A DNA stretch of 64,000 nt from Rhizodiscina lignyota (taxonomy: Eukaryota; Ascomycota; Dothideomycetes; Aulographales; Rhizodiscinaceae), in assembly GCA_010015805.1 (NCBI GenBank), contig ML978133.1:620001-684000 (forward strand). Reading direction: 5' to 3'. Position 1 is the stretch's first letter. The number at the start of each line of letters is the position of its first letter. The position numbers and the translations under genes were made by a program. The notes below the pieces were generated by a model that saw nothing but the letters and a program-made list of their open reading frames with translations, was not told the origin of the DNA and did no database searches. This document shows positions 54,749-64,000 of the stretch, piece after piece.

Positions 54749-57435
54749 AGAATGATATCAACCAGTTACCATTATCTAAAGTGACTGAAAATGGCCGCGA
54801 GAGCAACTCTACAGAAAGACTGAGCCGGCAGAATAAAGTAACTGGATGCTGATGACATTCAAGAACAGAGATGAAGAGGCAGAGCAGAGCACAAAGCCAG
54901 TTTTTGTTGACATCACACAAGGACGGTCAAGATTCTCAGGGTGAAAACAGGGTGGCTGCTGTGCATTCCAACCTGCCGCTCGGAGGACGTCATTGGCACA
55001 TGTGCATGAATTTCTTGTGGAGCAGGATCAAGCAAGTCCAGCGTTTCGGTGCAAGCTGTTTCATTTCGCACGGCGGGCAGCAAGTCGGAGGTTGGAGCGC
55101 GCGTGGATGTTTCGCAAACGTTTTAAATGGAGGGATCGGGATCGGCGTCAGGGGCAAGTTGGGTGACACGGTGGCTGGCTTAGGGTTAGGGTCGGTAATT
55201 TCGGCGCTAAACCAAATAAGGAGAGGAATGAGCTGCGTTTCAGCTCACTTTCATCAAATGTTCCCTTTTCTCTCGTCATCACGCTCTTCTTCAGATGATA
55301 AACACATACTCCTCCCCGCAGTGAGATGCGGGTCCGTCATATTGCTCCACTCTGTTCTCAATTGGCATTCTGTTACTTTCTTTACGTAGACCAATACTCT
55401 GGCGTCGATCCCAGCCGTACTCTAGCCTCTGCAACGCCACATTCTCCTAGCTTGCAACATGTATATTGTCTATGTTCTTCGTAATGTCATCTAATGTGAT
55501 TGCACAGCGAGATTTCCTGATAGTTTCAGAATCTTGAGAATCCATCAGCCTTATGTATTCTCTCAAATGTGGACTTCATAGCGGACTCTCTGCTGTATTA
55601 GACGATGCGTGTCGTCACTGAAGACGATATACGAATCCGCACACTACCCAATAGTATGCATGAAGAGATGATCTCAGCATCATGGAGACTCCCATATACA
55701 ATATCGCCCGTCACTGGCAGGCCGGAGTCAAAGTTCACCCTGTGTGCGAATTTTGCAGGCAGTCGGAGATGTGCATTGCAACATAGAACAGCTCATCGGA
55801 CGGAGTATCCGACGGCTCACGGTGTTACTGGATGAATCATTTAGCCTATTAGACGAGAGACTTCCAGAGTTGTCTTTCGACGCGAATCATACGTATACTA
55901 CGCTGCGTATATGCATCGCGAAACGTATACGGTCAATCGAGCGCAGCCGCAAAGTCCAGTTGACGAGGCCCAAACTACGAATTAAAGAGAGTCTGACCTG
56001 GAAGAGGACGTTACAGTCAATAATCAATCTCACTTGTTTCCCATGGACAATTCACATCTGTCGGCCGCAGATTTTTTCGGTACAAATGTAGTATCCGGTC
56101 ACTTACCTGCTGCGGCTTCGCTTACTATGACCCAGGCTGTGGTTTCGCACGTTTTAATGCCCTCGTTAGGCAACAACTCATCTGGTAATGCCCCTGGATG
56201 TTGGCAAAGGCATCGAAAGCGAGTGTGATGAATCTGATGGCGGATATTTTCAGTCGGCGCCATTTCAGGGATCCACATTGATGCTGAACTGGCCCTGTAA
56301 GGGTAGAGTCATTTACGGACCAGGCACTGGCACTCTTGTCTTGATGGATTAGAGGTAACTGTTAACCGGCCTTAACCACATGCTTTTAAACTCTGTTCGA
56401 GCCCTTGTCTCCTTTCTTGACATTTCCATTGCAAAATAAAGCCAAAAAAAAAGGGACACCCAATATTGGAAGTGTGCTGGAGGGGCTGGATGTCTTCTCT
56501 ACCATACCAGGGTATCTGCTGCAGCGATGGTGATGATAAGTAAGAGGCGAAGGTGCTGGTGGTAAGTGAGCGGTGGTGGTGATGGGTGGGGCGGTAGTAA
56601 GGGCGGATGGGGTGATGGAGATTAGAGTAAGCGAGAGATGGTGGTAGAGGGGTTCTCTATCATTAGAACAGAGAGGGGATCATTATCAGAACAAGGAGAT
56701 GGTCATCAACGAACATCAGCGCTGACCAGATGACCCGACTTCTTTCTTAATGCTAATCGCAATTGCTTTATCTCTCATCCTCAATCGAGCGGCCAATTTT
56801 CGGTAATCTGTGATCTGCGCAATTTGGGTGCTCTCCTGGAGCACTTTAAAGACAATTCCATTGTTCAGAATCACCGGGATCTTCTCTTCGTTCGGAATTT
56901 TTCCAGAACGTTTGGGCCTCTCAGGGTGATCGCCAGACTCAACAAAAGTTTCTTTGTAATGTGCAGCCTTGCAAGGTATGAGTAGCAAACATAAACAATT
57001 GTGGTGATAAAGTGCTTGCGTGATTTTCGCATAGCATTCGTGATGATGACCGACCAATCAGACACCACCTTGGAGAGTAACCTTGGCAGAAAAGCTTGGT
57101 TAAAAGCTTATGATCTCGTCCGTCATTGAAAATCTTTTGGCAGTTCAATTTACACATAATGAGTTCTTGGGGGAAATGCTTGGACAGGCAAGTGAGATAT
57201 CATTTCTGTTTCTCTTATATCTAAGCAGTCCCTTCGTGTAATCTTGTTATCTGAAGCAGATGTGGCAGGTGCATCTCCCTCATTTACATCGAAGCCGAGT
57301 CTTTGCCCTTTTTCAATCATTCATATGTAAAGGCTCCATCTCCGACTGTCGTATAAAATGATCTGATAGACAGATCAACTTTTGCTTCTTGCATTCCATT
57401 TCGAGTCCATGGGCCAGGACAGAGGCTTCGTTCAC
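54749..57435. other. 2.7-kb gene-poor region with low-complexity stretch
   Basis: No supported protein. Frames at 55605-55835 and 55744-56091 (plus) and 56716-57057 (minus) are open but unrecognised. A G/T/A-biased low-complexity run (GGTGG, GATGG, GGTAGT) spans roughly 56525-56660. A telomere-type sequence lies at 55180-55192. Confidence 0.45.
55180..55192 (+). promoter_or_regulatory. Telomere-type motif TTAGGGTTAGGGT
   Basis: Two TTAGGG units in the stretch upstream of the PIR-type gene, 430 bp from its ATG. TTAGGG boxes bind Tbf1/Teb1-class Myb proteins in fungi; binding here is inference. Confidence 0.5.
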
Positions 57436-57667
57436 CTAGCAACAGTTCACACCACCGCAGTCGAGCACCGGCGTGCCGCAAGGAACACATTCACATGGGC
57501 CAATGCCATCTCCGCACTAATTGTCTATCAGCAAGTGTCAACAAAAAACACGGTCTACATACGGAGAATTGACCATCCGGGCAGCAATGCTGGCCGTCGC
57601 CGCCAGGGCATCCGGCACTGGCATATCCGGCCGCGAAGGCAAGGACGATCAGGGAGAGGAAACGCAT
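57436..57667 (-). CDS. Small secreted cysteine-rich protein (effector-like)
   Basis: Exons 57667-57563 and 57516-57436 around a 46-nt intron (donor GTATGT, branch CTGAT, acceptor TTAG) encode only 61 residues. The start is a clean signal peptide, MRFLSLIVLAFAAGYASA, followed by about 43 mature residues with ten cysteines, including two CC pairs (GQHCCPDG and the final NCC) and CECVPC. All ten fall after the predicted cleavage site, an even number that would allow five disulphides. A TATAAAA box lies 112 bp upstream. Small size, signal peptide, high cysteine and gene-poor setting match fungal effector candidates, but wall or antimicrobial roles are equally possible. No named family recognised. 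The splice phase joining FS to CGDG supports a real gene. Confidence 0.8.
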
Positions 57668-59572
57668 CGTCGGAATTTCGAGATTGGAAAGGTGATCTTG
57701 AGATAGTAGTTGGGCAGAAAGGTAAGGCGCTTCTGTGGAGTGAGGACACAGAATTCAAAATAGCCAAGAGCTCGCTCGTTTTATAGTCACATTTTCCACA
57801 AGCCGGCGGAGTTGGTCATGTCCTTTTACCCCGGCAGACCGGTCCTGCCTTCCTATTGCTTATTATCCATGCGTTATTTCTTGCATTGCTTTTAAGCCCA
57901 CAGCGTCACTATACGACGCATCTAGATGTTGGCTTGGCAGATCTTCTCCGTCTCTGGCAATCGACACATGTAAAGTTCAGGCTCGCGTGCACGAAAGAGC
58001 GAAAGCTGTTGGACTCCTCACTGCGGCTGAATGGGAGATTCTGACTCCAAGTGTACCGGGCCACTAGAATCGAAGAAGAGCGTTCCGTCTTCGGGGCTTT
58101 CAGCTGGTTGTCGCATGTCGAAGGATCGAATAATGTGGGGATTCAACTCAGCTACCCCGAGCGGTAGGAGGTGATTGGAAGGCTCACCGTAGAGGAGAAA
58201 CAGAAAGTCGATGCTCAAGCCGGTCACATTCTTGTCTGTGGAACACAGGATTGCGGAGTTTTCTCGAGTGAGTTGATGCTGTTTATCCAACAAAGAGCTA
58301 ATCCGCCCTTGCATAGTACCTTGTTATACTATGCAGCTTCTGCGTACGTGGCCCGCCGTATAGGCTGAGCCACCTTCCTCGATCGTTAAAGGCCGCATTG
58401 AAGACCGCGTTACTGTGCAGATGCATAAGCTGTAGTGGCTGTTGTAGAAGGAAGCGGATGGGGAGGCGTCGCAGAGCGGTTCACCCGCAGCCATCCGACG
58501 CTTGCGGAAGCATCCAACCTTGATGAACTTGCTCAAAAAGCGCAGCATGTGCTAAAGAGTTTAATATTTTGTCCCCTCGCATATTGGAGATACCACTGAG
58601 GCAATTGTCTCGCCAGCAATGCGTATAACAATTAAACAATTAGCAATTTAATAGTCAGCAATTTCGATTCTTACTTGTGGTCGGGCGATATCCCACAACC
58701 AACAAAGTTAGGTGGGGCAGTACCGAAGTTCAGGTGGGGTAAGCTCCTGGTACTGGTTGATCTCCGCTGTGCTTCCCGCTCCCGCTGTACATAGCTGTCA
58801 CTTCGTATCACTCCATATATCTCCGACAAAAGCGAACATCATTCACTTTTCAACCCATGACAAGGACACATCCGCTGTTCAAATTTGCCTATGTCTATAG
58901 ATCTCAATATCGCCTGAGTTCCGCCGTACTAGGCTAACCTGTAATGCAGATCGAGCCACATTGTCAGTCCCCATGCGAGCCCACTAGCTTTAAACCCCCT
59001 CGCAGCAGGATTGTATCCTTGCTGATGAAGAAAGTCACCTGCATCTTGAACGATAGCATGAGAATAACACTCCGCAAATTACTGAGTTAGGTAAAGCGTT
59101 CGGGGGATCGCTAGCAGGCATATCGTACTTGATCTGTCCCGTCTCTGTACTCCGTACATAACAAATGGATGCAATTTCAGAACCACCTCGCTTAAAATCT
59201 AGACGGCTCCTTCTCCGCTCCAATTCTGTGTCTGTAGGGGGTCAACTTCCTCGCTCTCAAAGTAGCGTGTTGGGACCCTCGGCTCGCATGCCCACGTAGG
59301 ATGCATTTGCTAATATACGGAGTCTACTTGTGGCTCTTACGCAGACTTGTAAAAAGTTTAAGCCATCTCCATTCCATAGGGCGATCTGGAACTGCATTTG
59401 TAGGGGTGATGATTTTATAGCTTCAACTTTATCAAGGGAGCTTGCGCAACATATTAGGCACGCAATTGTTCACGCTACTGCCTTCTTCATGCGAGTTTCT
59501 ACTATACTCGAACCAACTATATGTTTTTGCTTCATGAGACGCTTGTTTGCTAGTCTAAGCTACTGAACGTGC
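57668..59572. other. 1.9-kb gene-poor stretch
   Basis: Contains the promoter of the small secreted protein and the 3' region of the kinase gene. Local AT-rich patches (about 58555-58675) and the motif TACTCCGTAC near 59149. No gene supported. Confidence 0.4.
57779..57785 (-). promoter_or_regulatory. TATA box of the small secreted protein gene
   Basis: TATAAAA on the minus strand, 112-118 bp upstream of the ATG at 57667. Position and match are typical for highly regulated fungal genes. Confidence 0.6.
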
Positions 59573-61801
59573 TCAAGTGCCAGTTTGCTCGAGATGTCGA
59601 ACAATCGCTAAGATCCTCTTCCGCACACCTACAACAGAGACTTGAGAATCCTCGCTGACCGATACCATCTCAACAATTGCCTTTCCAATATCACCTCCTC
59701 CGGAGCCAATCGTCTCCACAAATCTCTCGGGCAACTCACCGCCCTTCAAGCGAGACAGCGTCTCATGCCTTTCCATCCTGGTACCAAATGGCCATAAGAG
59801 TTCAAAGAGGATGACGCCCAACGCAAAGATGTCCAGCTTCTCATCCGCAACGCCAACGGTAGCTGAGCGAGGTCGATAGTGCTCTGTCCCCACCGCTCTT
59901 GGCGTTTGCTGTGCAGATTCTGGCAAGGAGCCTTCGCTCGCTAAAGCAGCGACGAGACCGAAGTCGCCGATTCGGAAGTTCATGTAGATCGGAGTCTTGT
60001 CGAAGTCGTCCGATGACAAGCAGCCGCGGCAGCGCGAGCGATCGATGCTGGATGGCGATGATGAGAGGCGGTCAGAGAGTGACACGAAGATGTTGGCGGG
60101 CTTGAGATCTCGGTGGACGAGGCCTTGTGAGTGGAGATATTCCACGCCATCTAGGAGCGCAAGGAAGACAAGAAGAGACATCAAGGTGTGGAAACAGTGT
60201 CTGAGGCCTTGGTACTGGCGTGAGAGACTGGGCATGCTGACGTGCCGGGAGTCGGGGAATTGGCTGTTGTAGCTGAGGAAGTCGGTAAGAGTGAGTGGAT
60301 AAAGCGACATTTGGACATGTAGAGTGAGCACAGGGACAGTGGTGGCGTGCGAGGTCAACCCGGTGGTGTCCGAGGGGAACATGCTACTTTCAGTGGGTGC
60401 GTATGATGGTTCAGCGCCTGCTAGCGTAGGAGGTTCGCGAGGAATGGTAATGATCTCTTCCTCTTCTACACTGGCTTTGGTAGCGTTGCTTTTCCGTGAC
60501 GTGGTTGAGGAAAATGTTTCACTCCGACGCCGTCTCTCAGCTGCCACTGGGGAGGATCCAACGTCATCTTCAACAGCGGAAGTGTCCGTGTCCGCAGCTT
60601 TGAAGGAGACATCTACGCCTGCATCACTCTGTTCGAAGATGATATCAATGCTTCGCGAACGACCGTCTGCGGATCGAGCTTGAACTGAGAACGGGTTCTC
60701 TGGATGTTCATCGTCTAACGAATCATATGGTCGATCTTGTAGCAAGCGAGCATTCGTGTCTCCAGAGTGAGAGCGACCGAAGGTCAGAGAGCTGTGGTTG
60801 TACTCTAACCATCCGCCGAAATATCGAACAATGTTTGGATGATCCAATCTCGCAAGCGTACGCAGTTCGTTGAGTAAAGCGTCAAGCTCCATTTGGCCCT
60901 TCTCTTGGATTTTTTTGAGGCGTGATTCACTAACGGCAATTTTCTTGACAGCATACTGGATCCCATCCAATCTATTCTCGACACGAAAGACTTCCCCATA
61001 ACCTCCTTTGCCGATTCTCTCATACTCGGCAAAATCACGTTCATATCGAGACATGCCTACCATTGGGTGAGTAGCATAGGGTTCAAGTACGCTCGGCACA
61101 GATCGCATGTAAGGCGAAATGTTCAGACGCTGCATACCATCAAGGGTTGCTTGAAGCTCTCGTCCTACGGAAGGTGAATCGGATCGTGGGACGGCGGAAG
61201 CGCTCAACATCCGTTGAGGTCCAACAGGGAATGCAGGATTGTGTCTAAGTCGTGATAAGTGCGTACCCGAACTGGTGCGGTTGATAACTCCCGAAACCAT
61301 ACTCAAGGCATCTCGAAAACTCTCACGCTCGTTTCGATGATGTTCTTGTTCAGGACCAAGTGCGACAATACCGCGAGAACCCAGCTCCTGACAGATTCGT
61401 TGATAGAGCTCTGCTGCGTGGGCTTGGACCTCTGGATCTGACCTAGTGTAACGTCTCGCGGATCCTGGAAGGTTGTTCATATATTCCAAACTCTCGAGAA
61501 TACAGTTAGACTCGAGCAACGAATGCATGAGCATATCTTGCGGGCCAGCGGATTGGTTGAAAGCAGTCATTCCTGTGTGGGCATTCCTGGTCGGTGGGGG
61601 ATTTGAAGCTGGACCAGCTCGAGCATTTGGAGGACTCTGTACACCTTCTGCTTCGTCGTTGTCGGAAGATAGCGTCGTGATACGATTCAGTGAAGGAGAC
61701 AGCCCGACGTTCGCCTCCTCGGAAGATGATGAGGACACTTCCTGAGACTCATCCTCATATGAGGAACTGATATCATTTGCAGAACGAAAGAAGGAAGACA
61801 T
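59573..61801 (-). CDS. eIF2alpha kinase, HRI-like
   Basis: Stress kinase that would phosphorylate eIF2alpha, related to S. pombe Hri1/Hri2. Intronless, 742 residues. The first 250 residues are Ser-rich with helices (LMHSLLESNCILESLEY). The kinase domain has the glycine loop GKGGYGEV (264-271), the ATP lysine in YAVKK (286), HPNIVRYFGGWLEY, then a long insert (about 340-490) that is the hallmark of eIF2alpha kinases, the hinge (VQMSLYPLTLTDF), catalytic loop HRDLKPAN (563-570), DFG (613-615) and KLDIFALGVILFELLWPF with MERHETLSRL. The APE position is unusual: GTEHYRPRSA (638-647) instead of GTxxYxAPE. The gene is divergent from SFH1. Confidence 0.88.
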   Translation of the reverse strand: MSSFFRSANDISSSYEDESQEVSSSSSEEANVGLSPSLNRITTLSSDNDEAEGVQSPPNARAGPASNPPPTRNAHTGMTAFNQSAGPQDMLMHSLLESNCILESLEYMNNLPGSARRYTRSDPEVQAHAAELYQRICQELGSRGIVALGPEQEHHRNERESFRDALSMVSGVINRTSSGTHLSRLRHNPAFPVGPQRMLSASAVPRSDSPSVGRELQATLDGMQRLNISPYMRSVPSVLEPYATHPMVGMSRYERDFAEYERIGKGGYGEVFRVENRLDGIQYAVKKIAVSESRLKKIQEKGQMELDALLNELRTLARLDHPNIVRYFGGWLEYNHSSLTFGRSHSGDTNARLLQDRPYDSLDDEHPENPFSVQARSADGRSRSIDIIFEQSDAGVDVSFKAADTDTSAVEDDVGSSPVAAERRRRSETFSSTTSRKSNATKASVEEEEIITIPREPPTLAGAEPSYAPTESSMFPSDTTGLTSHATTVPVLTLHVQMSLYPLTLTDFLSYNSQFPDSRHVSMPSLSRQYQGLRHCFHTLMSLLVFLALLDGVEYLHSQGLVHRDLKPANIFVSLSDRLSSSPSSIDRSRCRGCLSSDDFDKTPIYMNFRIGDFGLVAALASEGSLPESAQQTPRAVGTEHYRPRSATVGVADEKLDIFALGVILFELLWPFGTRMERHETLSRLKGGELPERFVETIGSGGGDIGKAIVEMVSVSEDSQVSVVGVRKRILAIVRHLEQTGT

Positions 61802-62316
61802 GATTGAAGGAAGGGAAAGCCTGTCAGTACGGCCAGTCAGGTGTCGTGTGCTTGCGCATTGCTGCTACACAAGTGCAGGGCAGCGCAATTGAAAGGTAGA
61901 AAAGACTTTGGTTGATAGAGTGAATCAAGCGAATAACAACACAGTACCGTAATAGGCAAGCTGTCCTGACTACAGGGCGCGGCTGCCTGAATTTCGTGGA
62001 CTTCCACAGAAGATTCGATGATGGCCTGGTGGGGCTAGTACTATTATGGCATGGCGTATCCGTAATGTTGGTAACTTTTGGTGTGGGCATTTGCGCAAGG
62101 GAGATCGCGACACCATCTGAAAACACCAAGCCCATTCAATTTGACCATCACACAAACAACAACCTCTCACGCGACGAGGAAACTCAGGAAGCTGCCTGCC
62201 ACGCGATGGTCCATCTTCAACATCAATCGACTCGTCGCGACCAACCCTACCTCCTGTAAAGGCCCCAACAATCACCCCTACCGTCGCAAAAGCGCTGCGG
62301 CGCGTCGCTCGTCACG
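61802..62316. promoter_or_regulatory. Divergent promoter region, HRI-like kinase / SFH1
   Basis: About 515 bp shared between divergent genes. No clear TATA box or named motif seen. Confidence 0.4.
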
Positions 62317-64000
62317 ATGGCCGGGCCAAACCCATACAAGCCAAATCCACCACAGGCGTTCATATCCAGCTATGCGCCGCGCATTCGGACGTTCGCCAAT
62401 TCTCTCCTCACGCCCGTCATCCCCCCTCCAACAGCCGTACCGGGCGCGCGAACAACGAAGCGTGGCACAACTGCCATAAATTACGCGGAAGATGGCTACG
62501 ACGACGACGATTTCGACGATAGCGAAGGTCCCCGACGGCTCACTGGTCTGCGAACTCGGCCACGAGAGGAGCCAAAAGATGACAAGCAGGGCGGTGGAAA
62601 AGAGCTTGGAAAGGAACTCACAGCTCCTGTGGATGTACAAGGCATATGGCGAGATTGGATGGGAAAGCCAAGGCGGAGCCAGTAAGTGTTTTTCCATATG
62701 TATTCCAATTCCTTTGCGCTGCGGCCACTCTTGATATATGTCAATGTCTGTGCCACTTCATTTTTACGAGACGATTACGAACATCAGGTTTTGTATTAGA
62801 ACCGAACGCCAACTTCAGATCCAAAACGCGTTGCCGCTCGTCCTCATCCCAATCCGCATCGACCTGAACGTTCAGCCATTCCGACCAGACCCTCCCCTTC
62901 CGACTCCGAACAACTTTCGCGAATTCGGCATCGATGAGACGCTTCCCGCCTACAAGCAACCAGAACAGACTCCTGAATACCGACTCAAGGATGCATTTCT
63001 GTGGAATCTGCACGAGGCACTCATGACACCAGACCAATTCGCGAAAGTATTTGTGGACGAGATGGACTTCCCGTCAGAAAAGAAAGGCGTCTTGGCTATC
63101 ACAGTCGCCGAACAGATACGTCAACAGCTTCAGGAATACGCAGGCGTTGCCATGCATCCCCTGTTCAGCCCACAGAGCAACGTTACAAATGGCGTTACAA
63201 ATGGCGCCGCGGCTGCCAGCGATGGCAATCCAGTAAAAACTACGCAAGCAACACCAACAGTCCTTTCAAGGGATCAGTCATCCACTCCTGCGCCAGCAAC
63301 GAACGGCGTGCCCTCATTTTTTAGCGGTGCTTTCAAATCTGGCACGCAGACTCCTGCACCTGCCACCCCTGCACCTGCCACTTCCGCACCTCCAGTGGAA
63401 CAAATCACTGCAACGGCGCGACCTCTGCCTGAAGAAGATATCCACAATCCTGATGACACATACCGCTGTGTTGTCAATCTCTCCATCAACCTCCTCAACC
63501 GCCTCTACACCGACAAGTTCGAATGGTCCCTACTCCATCCGCCCGGCTTTGCCGAAGCATTTGCAAAACAGACCTGCGCTGACCTTGGTCTAGCCGGCGA
63601 GTGGGTGCCCGCAATGGCGCACGCCATCTACGAAGCTGTCCTCAAGCTGCGGAAAGAAGCATGCGAGAACGGTGGCATCGTCGGCACTGCAGGCGGCGGC
63701 GTGGGCGGCGAGGTCGACAACGATGCAGCGGAAGGTGCGGAAGCGGGCTGGCGATACGAGCCGGAGCACCTCGGCGACGAGTGGGAGCCCAAGGTCGAGA
63801 TATTGTCGAAAGAGGAGATCGAGAAGCGCGAGGGCGACCGCGAGCGCCAGATTCGCAGACTTCGGCGCGAGACGGCGCGCTTCTCTAGCACGGCGAATAT
63901 TGGTGGTGGTCCGCCGGTGCAGATCCAGAACGAGTATCCGGATGGTGAGCAGCCGATGGGCAGAGGTGAGAGGAGCAAGAAGAAGAGGCGCTTCAGGAGT
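62317..64000 (+). CDS. SFH1: Sfh1/Snf5, chromatin-remodelling complex subunit (3' end outside window)
   Basis: SNF5-family core subunit of RSC or SWI/SNF-type remodellers. Exons 62317-62681 and 62788 onward (106-nt intron) stay open to the window edge, giving at least 526 residues. The N-terminus has the fungal Sfh1 signature PQAFISSYAPRIRTFANSLL and RTTKRGTTAINYAEDG. After the junction comes the first SNF5 repeat (LPLVLIPIRIDL, then RLKDAFLWNLHEALMTPDQF and VFVDEMDFP). A Thr/Pro/Ala-rich linker (about residues 290-360) separates it from the second repeat (CVVNLSINLLNRLYTDKFEW, then FAKQTCADLGLAGEWVPA). An acidic then Arg-rich tail follows (RERQIRRLRRET) and continues past the edge. Confidence 0.94.

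Noticed and set aside
55605-56091. Plus-strand frames of 76 and 115 codons
   Set aside because: They overlap in different frames and neither resembles a known protein; an acceptor-like TTTTGCAG near 55758 has no matching donor.
56716-57057. 113-codon minus-strand frame ending KKEVGSSGQR
   Set aside because: Second half looks coding-like, but the first half does not, and no homologous family was recognised; left as an unproven frame.

Overview
The window is nuclear DNA of a filamentous ascomycete (Pezizomycotina). The evidence is direct: single-copy fungal housekeeping genes interrupted by short introns (46-85 nt) with GT(A/G)NGT donors, CTAAC/CTGAC branch sites and CAG/TAG acceptors; Zn2Cys6, 2EXR/F-box-like, PIR-type cell-wall and phenol-hydroxylase proteins; and a small intron-containing cysteine-rich secreted protein. 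A dothideomycete is my best guess, but that is inference. I saw no virus-like or LTR element and no convincing tRNA or rRNA gene.

Layout. 1-9.3 kb: a carotenoid-oxygenase gene running off the left edge, a SnoaL-like protein, the WDR48-type WD40 protein, the Cef1/Cdc5 splicing factor and a small predicted mitochondrial protein. 9.7-15.2 kb: two 2EXR/F-box-like paralogues bracket a stranded N-terminal fragment of Sas10/Utp3, a small inverted-repeat element and the 3-ketosphinganine reductase Tsc10. 15.4-21.6 kb: an alpha/beta hydrolase, an FAD phenol 2-monooxygenase and a divergently placed P450, possibly an aromatic-metabolism cluster. 24.9-29.0 kb: no protein gene but a spliced non-coding locus whose introns carry box C/D snoRNAs. 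29.0-36.3 kb: mitochondrial uL23m, a second P450, a DUF202 membrane protein, RPA2 and an Spf31/DNAJC8-like J protein. 37.4-45.9 kb: a Zn2Cys6-PAS regulator preceded by about 6 kb with no supported gene. 45.9-51.3 kb: the ribosome-assembly helicases Dbp10 and Dbp4, head to head. 51.7-64 kb: an MFS transporter, a PIR-type cell-wall protein, a small secreted 10-cysteine protein in a gene-poor stretch, an HRI-like eIF2alpha kinase and, running off the right edge, Sfh1/Snf5.

The most interesting object is the snoRNA host locus. At least eight C/D units sit in its introns. Where the 3' splice site is clear, box D lies 72-86 nt upstream of it. The exons hold no long reading frame. Blocks of intron plus exon are visibly duplicated in tandem, and one copy has lost its D box. 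Ribosome production links several genes here (snoRNAs, Dbp10, Dbp4, uL23m, a Sas10 piece), but nothing in the sequence shows that they are co-regulated.
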